NCBI GenBank assembly: GCA_000507305.1
Contig: DF240180.1
Location: 1 to 64,000, forward strand
DNA length: 64,000 nt
Reading direction: 5' to 3'
Origin: Breviolum minutum Mf 1.05b.01
Lineage: Eukaryota > Sar > Dinophyceae > Suessiales > Symbiodiniaceae
Within the stretch, counting starts at the first letter, position 1. The number at the start of each line of letters is the position of its first letter. The notes below the pieces were generated by a model. The model was given only the letters and a program-made list of their open reading frames with translations, was not told the DNA's origin and searched no databases. The position numbers were made by a program, and so were the translations under genes. Shown here in pieces: positions 12,050-23,179 of the stretch.

Positions 12050-13127
12050 CACATCACGACAGCAAAGATAAACGACATAAACAAATGTGGAAACAGTGGG
12101 GCAACATCATCGTCGTCAATAAAAAAGGGCCCCGGTATAGTCCCTGTAGAATTATAAGCTGGCTTGAAAGATTCAGCAGTGCAGATTGGCTACTCTCAAC
12201 GGGGTTAGGAACATACCTCTTTTAGATCAAAACATGTGTGCCTCTAAGTCTAGAAGATTAGGGACCCGAACTCCGGGTGCTTTCCTATTGATAAACCCAT
12301 CTCCAAATAATTTTCCAGGACTTCCAAACATCGAAAGTCTTAGGCAGAAAATTCCGGCCAGCCACGCCCCAATCGGGCACCCCCAAAATCGTCACCTGGA
12401 CGCGACCCGCCACGGCTTCGTATCTCCGCAAGTCTTCCTACAAAAACGCTCAGAAAAATGCTAAAAATATCCAGGGAGAACCTCAAGTTGCCACAACCTT
12501 TACATAGCTATAGACATGGGATCCATGTATGGTATCTTTACCCACGTGTAGCTTGAAAATGGCAAGTAAAATGAATATACCACATACGGAACTCCAAAAA
12601 CTTCCCACTCATTCAACACTAGGAATCTATGGCCAACACTATCACGGGTCGTCTGAGAAAAAAAGAACTATTTCAAAAGACCTTCCAAAAAGAGAAACTA
12701 CAACATGTTCATTGCTGCATTCTATGACAAGATAGAAATAGACTGCAAATAGACTTTTCCCACCTGGCATTGCTTTGACTTAACATGACGGAAACGAAAA
12801 CTCTAATGTCAAGCACTCGCGGGGTTTCACTACTTAGAATATGGACCGAATTCACAATGGTGACTATGATGTCTCTCTCCCTATTCTTACACGTTTTTGT
12901 AAGCACTCAAAACCAGGATCTTCCAAAAACCAGTCAAAAGGCCACACTGCCAAAATGACATCCTGTCCAAATTTAGATATTGCAACTGTTTTGATGGGAG
13001 AAATACATGGTCTCAACATGATGCCTCTTCTCAAAAATGGTGGTGATGTGACTCGAGATATCACCAGTGATGCTTGCTGTCTTCCCCATGGGATTGGATC
13101 CAAGCCATGTAACTTCAACATGTTTCA
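12050..13127. other. Unique sequence, weak plus-strand frames
   Basis: A 92-codon plus-strand frame (12186-12464) and a 96-codon frame (12841-13131) are open. Neither has a motif I know, and the second runs into a family A element. An exon cannot be excluded. Confidence 0.4.
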
Positions 13128-13230
13128 CTAGGTGGTTGAACCAACCCATGTGAAAAATATGAGTCAAAAGGGGTTCATCTTCCTCAATTTTCAGGGTAAA
13201 AATATAAAATATTTGAGTTGCCACCACCTG
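13128..13230 (+). mobile_element. Family A element, copy 4
   Basis: Left end CTAGGTGGTTGAACCAACCC (a TGG unit shortened), right end GAGTTGCCACCACCTG. TTCAACAT stands six bases before the left end and just after the right end (13103-13130 and 13231-13240 area), a likely target-site duplication. Confidence 0.8.
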
Positions 13231-14005
13231 ATTCAACATTGGCTTGACGTATGTTGGGTGTGAAGTAACCAACCACCGTTTTTGTTTTTTCATTTTCCAT
13301 TGGTTTTGTCCCATGGATTTGTCTGAGCCACGTGGAAATTTACATCACCAAAACGGATCCAAGTTTTCTATCCCCGCCTCTACGTGGTGACCGCGCAAAT
13401 GCTTCAGGCGCTGTAAGGATTCACAACAAACACTTTGGACCTCAGGTGATCATGGAAGTCATCCTAGTTTCGTGGGCGCCAACTGAACATAGGTTGACTC
13501 ACTTGGGTACCCGTCAAGTGACATGATCAAGGGCAATAAACCTCAAGTATCACTATTCGAAAACCACCACCTTACCTCTCATTTCTGAAATACACGAAAT
13601 AAATCTATTCATTGAAAAGAAAAACATGTTTTCTGTTCAGTCTCCATTGGTTAAATTTGCAGGGTCTACCCGTCTACCCGGTACCCACTTTTCGGTCTTG
13701 GGATTTAACGATATGAACTTGCACAAGGTTCGCCGAGCTGAAACCTTATAATTATGCGTCGCAATCCACTTTGAACAATCTTTTCCAGAAGGTAATTGGC
13801 TTTTCTTGGAAAAACCGAGATTGATTTCAGCTCATCAACTTTTATCTTGTTGTAGATCTCCTGACCCCAACCCGTTTGCTGGTTGTTGATTCGGGGGCTC
13901 CATGGACGGTGGACTCATCCATTTCATCCATACATATATCAACCAGGCAGATATTTTTGTTCATTCAATGGAATTTCTCGTAAAGGGTGGAGGTAAGATG
14001 TAATG
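13231..14005. other. Unique sequence, nothing recognised
   Basis: Includes GTCTACCCGTCTACCCGGTACCC, a short tandem, near 13665. No gene and no intact element seen. Confidence 0.45.
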
Positions 14006-14108
14006 ACCCAATTGGCAGTATATACCGCTCACATACCAGGTAGATATTGCCTTCTAGGCGCTTCCTTTTATCCCTACCACCTATCACCAGAACCAGAATA
14101 ATCCATTG
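14006..14108 (+). repeat. Low-copy repeat, partner at 44.9 kb
   Basis: Shares TATATACCGCT, an interrupted middle, and then CACCTATCACCAGAACCAG followed by AATAATCCATT with 44890-45015. The 3' part is essentially identical for about 30 bp. It may be the end of a larger interspersed element. Confidence 0.65.
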
Positions 14109-14600
14109 ATTCATAGCTCATTTTGGGATTTAAGTGTTGAAGAACGTTCCCCGGCCCTCCTTTAGCATGGAGATCGTAAGATGAGACCAGTACACCTTCT
14201 GAAGCAACAAGGGTTGCAAGATGTTGCAAGTGGGTATACAGTAACTAAGCATCATCACATGTACAACAGTGAACAGTGCCCTCCATAGTGTACCCATCTG
14301 TGTTCTTGAGTTGCCACATAGAGCCATCAATTTGGTAATGTGTATCTGCATCATTTTGTTTCTTCCACTGTTGGGTCAAGGTGTTCCAGGAATATATGCT
14401 CTTTTGCAGGCTATGTTGGGGAACAAAATTTGATTACACACCAACACAAAAAAAACAGGAATCCTATAGCCAGATCAAACACCAAGAAACGAGACCTTCG
14501 ACTGGACCCAGCACGCGCGCGAAATGGCTTCCACAAAAGATCCATAGACCGACCTGTTGATTTGTGCGTCGTGGTTGGTCTCAAAGGGGGTGAGTGTCAT

Positions 14601-14704
14601 TCTGTTGATGGAAGAAATCCTGCAGCAGTTGATATGGTAAATATCCCATTGTTTACAGGGTTTGTGTACATCCCAGGTGGTGCAGGATTTCTTCCATCAA
14701 CAGT
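14601..14704 (+). mobile_element. Family B element, copy 3 (left half of composite)
   Basis: TCTGTTGATGGAAGAAATCCTG at the left and GCAGGATTTCTTCCATCAACAG at the right. The core includes GTAAATATCCCATTGTTTACA and GTGTACATCCCAGGTGGTG, the reverse of copy 1. Its outer arm matches the outer arm of the copy at 14874 as an inverted repeat. Confidence 0.85.
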
Positions 14705-14873
14705 AGCGGTAGCACCTGACAATTTTGAAGGGAAGGTTAAACGAGGCCATCCAAAACGAATGCTGAAATCATATGGCATATCAGGTAATACGATACTGGC
14801 ATACCATGTTTGATCGATCAAAGCAAAATACATGCCGTGTGGAGCCAACATGATGAGATACCGCGTGTATAAT

Positions 14874-14979
14874 ACCGTTGATGGAAGAATTCCTGCACCA
14901 CCTGGGATGTATAAAACTTTGCAAATCCTGGGGTAAACTACCAACCTCAACTGCTGCAGGATTTCTTCCATCAACAGAA
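14874..14979 (+). mobile_element. Family B element, copy 4 (right half of composite)
   Basis: CCGTTGATGGAAGAATTCCTG at the left and GCAGGATTTCTTCCATCAACAG at the right, with CCACCTGGGATGTATAAAAC inside. It is inverted relative to copy 3. Confidence 0.85.
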
Positions 14980-14989
14980 TGAAATGACT

Positions 14990-15807
14990 CGAAAGGATGC
15001 TAACCGTTAAAGGACCCTTCAAGTTCCACCCAGCCGATTCCACGCTATGTCTCCCAACACGTTTGGCCACACTTTGCAACTCCAAGACCACCGCCTACAA
15101 GCAAACCATCACATGGTGGATCCATGTTCTTACCGATTCTTATCAGTCAATCCGATTGATGAAAACACGCCGAAAGAAGCATCAAAGCGGATTATATCAG
15201 GTTTGTTAATCGGAGATAAAACCTTGGTGAAACACCTCTTTCTGGCGGGGCGGTTCATTTTTGTACAATGTTGGGGTCGTATGATCGATTTGTGGGAAAT
15301 CTTGTGGCGAAGGGAAAAAGGTGAGAACCTGATTGCGATGGTATGAACCCCAAAAAAACTCAATGCAACAGCGGGCCAGCGGGCAACAATACTTCACGAG
15401 GTTTGTGTGTCTTTGTAGGTGAAAACTCCTATGGGAAGCGGTTCAAAGGTCTGGTACCTACTTCGGCGCAAAATATGGAAAACACAAGATGAAACGTCTC
15501 CAGGATGGTCAACCCTGAGTGGCTTCATGCTTCATGACATATGGAACCATACGACCAGGAAGGTGAAATCCGAATAACAACCCACAAACCCTCTGAGATG
15601 GTGTTGTTCCGGGTTAAGGTTAGCAACCTCACCTCAATAATTTGGAGAGTGTGGGTGAATATGTTGATGGCCAGAAATAAGCTGATCTGGGTGGGGTGAG
15701 CTGCGTTTGCAAGGAAAGGCAACTATATCACATCCTTTTTGAAAAGGGCCGTTTCTTCACAGGAGTGAAACTAAACGCATGCAGAAACTCCAGCAAGTCA
15801 TCCTTCA
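14990..15807. other. Unique sequence, overlapping short frames
   Basis: Frames of 60-100 codons overlap on both strands without codon bias or motifs. No element ends seen. Confidence 0.45.
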
Positions 15808-15912
15808 CTAGTTGGTGGTTTCATCCCAATTCAAAAATATACTCATCAAAATGGGAATTTTCCCCCAATTTTCGGGATGAAAATTCCAAAAATATATGAA
15901 ATCACCAGCTAG
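15808..15912 (+). mobile_element. Family A element, copy 5
   Basis: CTAGTTGGTGGTTTCATCCC at the left; the right end has decayed to GAAATCACCAGCTAG. TTCA precedes the left CTAG and follows the right CTAG, a possible 4-bp direct duplication. Confidence 0.8.
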
Positions 15913-16094
15913 TTCACCCTTGGCATCTTTCTCCTGAACAATGCCGTGCCACGCCTTTTCCCCCTCCAAACGTTGCCAGCGTTGAGCACTGCGAGCCACG
16001 GCGCCATGGTGCCACGAGGAGGTGTTCGGGAAGACCATCTGTCAGCGGACCCAGGAAGTGAAGAGTGAAGCTCAATGGTTGGATTGTTGATTGC

Positions 16095-16255
16095 TAGTTG
16101 GCTAGTTAGTTAGTTTGTTTGTTAGTTAGTGAGTGAGTGAGTGAGTTAGTTGTTTGTTTGTTTGTTTGTTTGTTTGTTTGTTTGTTTGTTTGTTAGTTGG
16201 ATGGTTATTTAGATGGTTAGCTAGCTAGTTAACTAGCTAGTTAGTTACTTAGATA
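16095..16255. repeat. TAGT/TGTT/GAGT tetranucleotide repeat
   Basis: A mosaic of TAGT, TTTG, GAGT and a run of about ten TGTT units, then TAGCTAGTTAACTAGCTAG palindromic sequence. Several related tetranucleotides have expanded side by side. Confidence 0.9.
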
Positions 16256-16289
16256 AATCTTCTTGCCAAATGGTGGCGAAAAATGGTGA

Positions 16290-16383
16290 TTTTCCATAAT
16301 ACAATCCGTAAAAAAATCACCAACTTGGATATTTCCCTGAAATAATAGGGTGATTTCCCTTCCCAAAAAAGCTATATACCCAC
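16290..16383 (+). mobile_element. Family I fragment
   Basis: Carries TCACCAACTTGGATATTTCCCTGAAATAATAGGGTGATTTCCCTTCC, resembling the first half of family I (TTTCACCAACCCAGATTTTCC). No terminal repeats remain. Confidence 0.4.
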
Positions 16384-16467
16384 CTTGGAGTTTTCGGGAC
16401 CCGGCCCCACCTCCATACTATCACTGCGGGCTTGGAGCACATGGCGAGGCCTCGAAGTTGAAGAAGT

Positions 16468-16590
16468 ACTGATTGATGGGTCCCAAAATCCTGCACTAAC
16501 CACCAAGGATGATGTAAATATCCCATTATTTATAGGGTTTTTGTACATCCCAGGTGGTTGGCCTTGGGATTTCTGAACCATCAACAGTAT
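16468..16590 (-). mobile_element. Family B element, copy 5
   Basis: Right end GGGATTTCTGAACCATCAACAG is intact; the left reads ACTGATTGATGGGTCCC, slightly expanded. The core TAAATATCCCATTATTTATAG and TACATCCCAGGTGGTTG is in reverse orientation. Confidence 0.75.
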
Positions 16591-16633
16591 CAGTATGTAA
16601 AAACGGGGGTAATCGTTGACAAAGTCTGATTGA

Positions 16634-16751
16634 TTCTGACCACATATTTCTATTTCACCAACCTACATTTCCCCTGCAATAAGAGGATGTTCCATTCCTT
16701 AGCTATCTTTTGGGGGCCCAGGTCGTGTGAGGTCGCTATAATTTGACCAGC
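16634..16751 (+). mobile_element. Family I element, copy 2
   Basis: Right end GGTCGCTATAATTTGACCAG is intact; the left end TTCTGACCACATATTTCT is decayed. TTTCACCAACCTACATTTCCCC and GTGTGAGGTCGC are family hallmarks. Confidence 0.7.
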
Positions 16752-17191
16752 ATGATTGAGTTGAAGTCACCACCTCTTGATTCATCAAATCACCTTCATC
16801 ACTTGCAGGACCCAGGCTTAAGGAATGTGATTCAATTCACAATTTCAATGGTCGGCCACCGGGACCAAGAAACTGGTGTGCTTCAGTTCATTGCGTAATC
16901 ATTAGTCCTTTGATCAGCTCCTTGCTACGGTAGAAGCAACATCACCAAAACAGAGCCTCCAATGAGAACAATATTACAATGCAAGCAAGAAGCATTCGAA
17001 GACAAAATAAATACACGACAACAACAACAACAAGAAGAACAAGAACAACAGAACCACCACACTAATCACTACCAACTTCTCGACTTTCCTTCTGTACAAG
17101 CAGAATTATACCACCACAGGATTTCGTCCAAGGCTTCCTGACCATTGTCCTTGAGGAGGTCTGAAGTTGACACAACCTTGGCATTCACTTA

Positions 17192-17290
17192 CTGGTTGGT
17201 GGTTTCAACCCATCTGAAAAATATGCTCGTCAAATGGGATCATTTCCCCAAGTAGAGGTGAAAATAAAAAAAAATGAAACCAGCACTTAG
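17192..17290 (+). mobile_element. Family A element, copy 6
   Basis: CTGGTTGGTGGTTTCAACCC, AATATGCTCGTCAAATGGGATCA and AAAATGAAACCAGCACTTAG. It lies only about 60 bp from copy 7. Confidence 0.8.
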
Positions 17291-17347
17291 CTTATCATTG
17301 CAGAGAGTGTGAAAGCCTTTTGACTATAGGGGGTGACGGTTCGTTCC

Positions 17348-17452
17348 CTACTTGGTGCTTTTTCACCAACCCAAATATGCTCGTCAAAATGGGAATCTTC
17401 CCAAATAGAGGGATGAAAATTCCAAAAAGTGTTTGAAGCTGCCACCACCCAG
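17348..17452 (+). mobile_element. Family A element, copy 7
   Basis: Degraded left end CTACTTGGTGCTTTTTCACC, well-kept core AATATGCTCGTCAAAATGGG and right end GCTGCCACCACCCAG. GTTCC occurs just outside both ends. Confidence 0.75.
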
Positions 17453-18206
17453 TTCCTTTGTTGTTTGGTTCTATCTCCAACACCTCAAAGTGAATCTTGA
17501 ATGTCTTGGAAAAAACCTCAAGCTCCCCGCTCTGCTAGCAACATGCAGCAAGGTTCCACTCCACATTGATAGGGCGAAGATTTTCCGGAATTTTACCGCC
17601 TCAAATATGTTTTTTTCAACCTCTAAAAAAACTGGCCTGATTTTAGAAAAAACAAAATTTCCCACCCCGAAAGAACAAAACAACGTACAAACTCAGAAGG
17701 TTTGGTAGTTGGGAGCATTTTTTTGGTAGACATGGACTACCAAAACGAAAAACCATATCCTTACGAGATAGTTCGGTTTGAGGTATTTGATTGGAATACA
17801 ATCTGGTCTTCATCAACTTGGGAGCCCAGAATCATGGGAATTGAAGGGTACCCCCCAATGCCACCCCCCCGAGAAAGATGGTGGTTAATAATCAGTGAAT
17901 CAGGCCGCTATTTCTTGGGGGGGGGATGGCTTTGGAGGTGGCTTTGGGGGGGCACTCTTAAATTCCCATGCCATAAGGTTTGAAGAGAAGGGTCTGCTGT
18001 CTTCACCCATCAGTTCTAGGCAGGCTGATGGGGAATCGACATCTCGACGTGGAGAACATGACCCTTCTCCCCCTTATTGAGCCGTTTATGATATATGTGT
18101 CACATCCCTTCAGAAAGGTTTGGTGGTGTGGCCATGGGCTGAAACTTGTCTAGGTTCTTCAAAGATATAGATCAACGACAAGAAAAATGGCAGCAGCCAC
18201 AGCACC

Positions 18207-18380
<174 letters not shown>

Positions 18381-18856
18381 TAGCAAGAAAGCCATGCTGG
18401 ATTTTGAGAAACATGCCCGAATGGATTGGTATTCTGCGGGCCCAGGAAATCTTTGGCCATGGCACTCTGTGAAACAATGGAAGGCCGCCCCAGGCGAGTC
18501 GACACCTAGGTGGACAAGACGCGCTGTTGGGTTTGAACTTGGAACATGGTTCCCCCTCGCATACTTCAACAAGCATTTTCCTCCTTACTGAGGGGATCTT
18601 CCAACATGTTGACCGTGGATCACCCAGCAACAATAACCTCTTCATTTGGCTTGTAGGAATGGTTGGGATGCTACTATACTTCTTAAGGAATGTCTCCAAA
18701 TCCACCTTAATATCCACTTAGTTTACATACATTAAACCACAGGTAAACCCCTACTCCCCTCAGCTTTCCGCCGATGCAACTCAAGTATTCTGAGAGTCCC
18801 TGCACGACATCTTCCGCAACTAGCCATCTGCAACCAAAGGGGGGCAGAAGGCTGAA

Positions 18857-18998
18857 AACTTGGAGGATCATCCCATTTAGAAAATTGTTGATAACCATGG
18901 TGATCGTAAGTCCCCTAAGTAGGGCAAAGTTCCCTTTCCAAATGGCCATTCATGGCTTATAAATTGGGGGTGATCCTTAACCACTTACTATATGGGCA
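18857..18998 (+). mobile_element. Family D element, copy 1 (right end lost)
   Basis: ACTTGGAGGATCATCCCATTTAG at the left, then ATAACCATGGTGATCGTAAG, CCCTAAGTAGGGCAAAG, CCCTTTCCAAATGGCC, TGGCTTATAAATTGGGGGTGATCC and CCACTTACTATATGGG. The expected GATGATCCTCCAAG right end is missing. Confidence 0.75.
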
Positions 18999-19230
18999 TG
19001 AGCCTCCCGCTGCCTTTAACAAAATCACCACAAATTAACGGCGCCAATTTGGGGATGGTTGGAACCACAACACTGGTCGCAGCAGTTGTGCCGGCCAAAT
19101 TGGCCTGTTCTTCTACTTGCTCTTTGGCAGGCCAGACCTATGGGGCTGATGGTTTCTTCCACTGGGCAAGAGTGAGGATGTAAGGTGCTAGGAAAAATGG
19201 GATGCCAATGGTTCAAGAGGCCAATAAATA

Positions 19231-19332
19231 CTACTTTGTGGTATCAACCCATTTGAAACATATTGGGTTAAAATGGATCATGTCCCCAATTTTCGGGGTG
19301 AAAAATGAAAAATATTTGAAACCACCACTTAG
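19231..19332 (+). mobile_element. Family A element, copy 8
   Basis: Left end decayed (CTACTTTGTGGTATCAACCC), right end TTGAAACCACCACTTAG. The core CCCCAATTTTCGGGGTGAAAA is intact. Confidence 0.8.
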
Positions 19333-21277
19333 AATATGTCTGAGTTTATTTTTCTGGATCCCTTCACTCCGATTTTTTTGTTTCATACCAGGTGGCATTC
19401 AGATGCAAGTGTCTTGGACAAAACTTGGGAAACTTGCACCCGAAAAGGGAGCGAATGGATCACATGCAAGGTAAGAGGGGCAAAACAACCAATATAACCA
19501 ATATAAAGAAGCTGCTGTTGAGAGGAAAACAAGAGTCTGAATTATTCTGCTTCAAGGGCCCATCTGTTGGGCAATTGTGTTTTTTGACTTTGCATGCCGC
19601 ATGACTGCAACCGCAACCGTGAAGATCTTTGAGAAAATACATCATGTTTTTTTTTCACGTTGGCAGCTCGGCACGGGACACATCCACACTGAATAACTAG
19701 CACATGCTGTATGTTGGTTACAAACTACATAAAACAGCGGAAACCAGCCTGTGGATTCCAAGAAAAACCCATGTGTGGATTCCAAAGACCCTTCCACTAG
19801 GCCAGCCTATTGCTAACAAAATAGACTGAAGTTTCAAGCTTTTTGAGAAAAACACAGTCATTTGTGGCTATCATAAGCATCTTCAAATAGAATAGCATCA
19901 AATACACATTTGATGGAAATGAATGGCAAAGAAATTTGCATTGCCTCTTTTTGTCAATGAAATACAACAAGGTGGCCCTCCGTTTACCCGTTTACCAATT
20001 CAGTCCGGGTGTCCTACATGACAAATCAACCATTCGCACCCCCACATCTAATCGCAATCGACCCCTCCCTGAACTTCACAGGTGCGAAAAACCCAAGCCT
20101 CAGCATAGTAGCCACAAGGGCTTTGCAAGCGTAAGGGCCCCTGCGAGAATGTGACGGGCCACCCAGGTGAAGGTGACTGACTGGTATATCTGGTTTTTAA
20201 AAACTGCAACAAAAGAAAAGGAGAAGTGACTGGCTTTGCTCATGAAAAAATGTCTGCAAGATCCCCCCAAAACCACCGGAACTTGATCATCTTTGCATAA
20301 AGTTTGGAAAAGACTGCCCTCTCTCAGCATTTTGGGGTTTTTACCTGAGATTTGAAGTTGCAAATGAAACCCGAAAAGCATCTCTGAAACGGTGGAAAAG
20401 CATCTCTAACAGGAAAAACACTCCTTGAAAGTTTTTGCCCCTGCAAATAGGGTGAAACCCCAAAAGGAAAGGATTGGAAGATCCAACCATCCATTTTCAG
20501 GTGAAAATGTCTTAGGGAGGTTAAATGTTGTAATATGTATTTAGATAAGATGAGTGAGTTATTCTTGGTGGCCCCTGTTTCTGAATGAAGTTGATGGATA
20601 AACTGACACTTGGGACATCTCCGGGATTTTGTTGTGGAGTTCAGATGATGGAAACAAGGTCCCTGTTACTTCGTAAAGTGAGCAAATAGTTCTGAAATTA
20701 ACAGATTCCAGTTCACAAGTGTATCAGAAGACTCAGTTCATATAGAACATCTGCAAAAACACCTTGAAAACACACGCAAAATTGCGTAACAAGGGTTTTG
20801 CAAGCTTATATAATAGGGGCCCCTGGCAAAAAAAAAAAAGATGAAAAGCATGAGAAAAATTACATACATGAAAAAGCTTGGATGATACCAAAATTATATA
20901 GCTTTGCTTGTCGCAACACGGACTACCCAAACTCCCCGCCCGTTGATGCAAGTCGTCTACCCTCATGTCTTTCGGTGACTACACGTCCATGTCTTTCCAG
21001 TTGGAGTTTTGCCTTTAGATTGTGGAGTCCAGAGTTTAAAAAAAACACCAAAAATTCCATAGGATCGTACAATACGGCATGCGTTGACGAAACACGAAAC
21101 ACACACTTGCAAACACGCCTGTCACCCTGGATGTGATGATGACAACATGCCCAACCTCATTGGAATAGAGCTCTTGGACGACACCCACCTGGGCTGGTAT
21201 TGAAAGACTACATTCTCCAAAGATTTGCACCCCGGCAAATTGACATGACAATGGAAAGCCAATCGTTTCAAACGATG
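19333..21277. other. Unique sequence, no gene recognised
   Basis: Frames are at most 112 codons (20798-21136, plus) with no motif. AAAAGCATCTCT is duplicated around 20375-20411. No element ends are evident. Confidence 0.45.
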
Positions 21278-21373
21278 TACCCTCCAGGGAAACAACATAT
21301 CCCTCCTGGGAAAAGGAAACTCATCTTCAAAAGTGCGATTGGTAGGGGGGATATGTTAGTTTCCAGGAGGGTA
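21278..21373 (+). mobile_element. Family E element, copy 2
   Basis: TACCCTCCAGGGAAACAACATATCC and GGATATGTTAGTTTCCAGGAGGGTA, with GGGAAAAGGAAACTCATCTT inside. It is the first of a cluster of three elements within 700 bp. Confidence 0.9.
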
Positions 21374-21718
21374 TCTCCTATTAAAAACATATATAAACAT
21401 GGTGATTTATCCATCGCCAAGTTTAGTTTTCGGGGGAAGAGTACAATTTGTGAATGGAGACTTTGGCCCAGAAGATGGTACATGGCTAGTCCCAAGTTGT
21501 CTTTTTACACTTCGGATGTTGGTCAAACACTGTAATTTACTGTCTAGGAAACGATTGATTTTCGGATATCGCATATGTGATATTTTTCCTGATGCAGAAT
21601 TCTGTCCATCAACAGAATCACTGGTTTTAGATGTCATAAATCTGGCAGAGATGAAGCATTCCAAGGTGTTCATGGCCAATGTAGCTAGAAAACAGGCTAT
21701 GACGAGCATGACAAGGGT

Positions 21719-21812
21719 TACCCTCCAGGGAATTAACATATCCTACCTGGGGAAAAGGAAAATCATCTTCAAAAGTGCCTTTCTATGGGATATGTTCGTT
21801 CCCAGGAGGGTA
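21719..21812 (+). mobile_element. Family E element, copy 3
   Basis: TACCCTCCAGGGAATTAACATATCC and GGGATATGTTCGTTCCCAGGAGGGTA. It has the same orientation as copy 2 and ends 25 bp before a family B element. Confidence 0.9.
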
Positions 21813-21836
21813 CTATAATCATCAAGCTACTGAGCT

Positions 21837-21952
21837 CCTGTTGAAGGAAGAACTCCTGCACCAGTTTGATAGGTAGTTTATCCCAGTATTTACAGGGTTA
21901 TATAATGTTGTATACATCGCAGGAGGTGCAGTATTTCTTCAATCAACAGTAT
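21837..21952 (-). mobile_element. Family B element, copy 6
   Basis: CCTGTTGAAGGAAGAACTCCTG at the left; GCAGTATTTCTTCAATCAACAG at the right. The core TAGTTTATCCCAGTATTTACAG is reversed relative to copy 1. Confidence 0.8.
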
Positions 21953-22563
21953 TGTAGAGGGTTGAATGACTTTTTTTCTGCAACTCGCCCAGTTCGAAAC
22001 AGACTATGACGGTTTGTAAAGGGGTGGTTCCGGCTCTAAATATGGCCATGTTTGGTATCTATGTTAGATTTCGGGGGGGTAGATTGAAATGATTCATTTG
22101 ATTCAGTGCTTCCACCCGTATTATGATACTCTTAATATTATAGATCATGATATTCATCCAGTTAGGATGCTCATAATTTAATACCATCATTATGCATATC
22201 ATTGCGGCTAGTTACTCCAATAGATTTGGAATATTCTGGCTACTCACTATCGTAGATTTGCGTATGATGTTGGAAAATGTTGTAAAAACTTCCCAAAATG
22301 GTGGTGAAAAATGGCGATTTACTATGGTAGAATCCATTTTTTAAAAAAACACCTAACAAAAAACACATCCTAACTATGCATAGAAAAAACCGCCTTTAAA
22401 ATCGTATCATCCAAAAAAAAAACAACTTCAACGCTACCCCCCCCGAGTTTCCCTCGCCGGTCTTTCTGAACGCTGCAAGCGCCAGGCACCAGAGCCTGGC
22501 ACCTGGAGATTGTGCACAAGCAACTAACGTGGGGCCCCCCAGAATTTACGGGAAAAAGTTGGC
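21953..22563. other. Unique sequence with a solitary F-type end
   Basis: GTATCTATGTTAGATTTCGGGGGGG near 22055-22082 resembles the right end of a family F element with no left partner. The rest shows nothing gene-like. Confidence 0.4.
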
Positions 22564-22694
22564 TACTTGGATGTCCCCGGAAGTTGGGATCAAAGGCTAG
22601 GATCAGTGGGTTGTAACCCCAAGGAATACCCCATTTACAGGTAGGTTATAACCTACTTACTAACCATTTACTAACTTCCTGGGACATCCAAGTA
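22564..22694 (+). mobile_element. Family C element, copy 2
   Basis: TACTTGGATGTCCCCGGAAGTT at the left, AACTTCCTGGGACATCCAAGTA at the right. The core GGGTTGTAACCCCAAGGAATACC is inverted relative to copy 1. It abuts a family A element with shared bases (AGTAGTTGGTGG). Confidence 0.85.
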
Positions 22695-22860
22695 GTTGGT
22701 GGTTGAACCAACCCTTTTGAAACCTATATAAGTATTAGTCAAATTGGATCATTCCCCCCAAAAAAATCGGGAAATCAAATATCTTCCCCACAAAATCGGG
22801 ATTATTTGGAAACCCTTTATCTCCTCCAAAAATCGGGATAAAAATATACCAGTTGGAGGT
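22692..22860 (+). mobile_element. Family A element, copy 9 (expanded, decayed)
   Basis: Starts AGTTGGTGGTTGAACCAACCC. The CCCC-AAAAATCGGG block is repeated about three times, and the right end is reduced to ACCAGTTGGAGG. It looks like an internally expanded copy. Confidence 0.55.
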
Positions 22861-23064
22861 TTGCTGGGTTGAAGGTCCGTGGGTCTTCTCTCATTTTTTG
22901 GCCGAAAGTCCGTGGGTTTTTGATTGGAGATTTCCTATGTAGACTTCTCACCGCTGGATCATCCAGGCAACCACTACCCTCGGATGGTGAAGGTTAGGCA
23001 GTTGCCCAGCTTAAAACTAAGTGATAAATGCCACGTAAATCCTAAAAACGCATGTAAGAGGCCG

Positions 23065-23179
23065 GGGGTCGGCAGGGAACTAAGATATTTGACCTTAACA
23101 AAAAGAAAAATGTTGAAAATCATCGGCTCAAAAGTGCCGGCTGGGAGGGGATGGGATGTGTTGGTTCCCAGGAGAGTAC
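23065..23179 (+). mobile_element. Family E element, copy 4 (diverged)
   Basis: GGCAGGGAACTAAGATATTTG, then GTTGAAAATCATCGGCTCAAAAGTGCC and TGTGTTGGTTCCCAGGAGAGTA. The core is longer than in other copies. Confidence 0.7.

Noticed and set aside
11963-12157. Poly-Asp frame of 64 codons
   Set aside because: It is a reading of the GAT microsatellite with short random flanks.
14340-15091. Frames of 157 (plus) and 164 (minus) codons over 14.3-15.1 kb
   Set aside because: Both run through the two family B elements and repeat the same element-derived peptide; no independent coding evidence.
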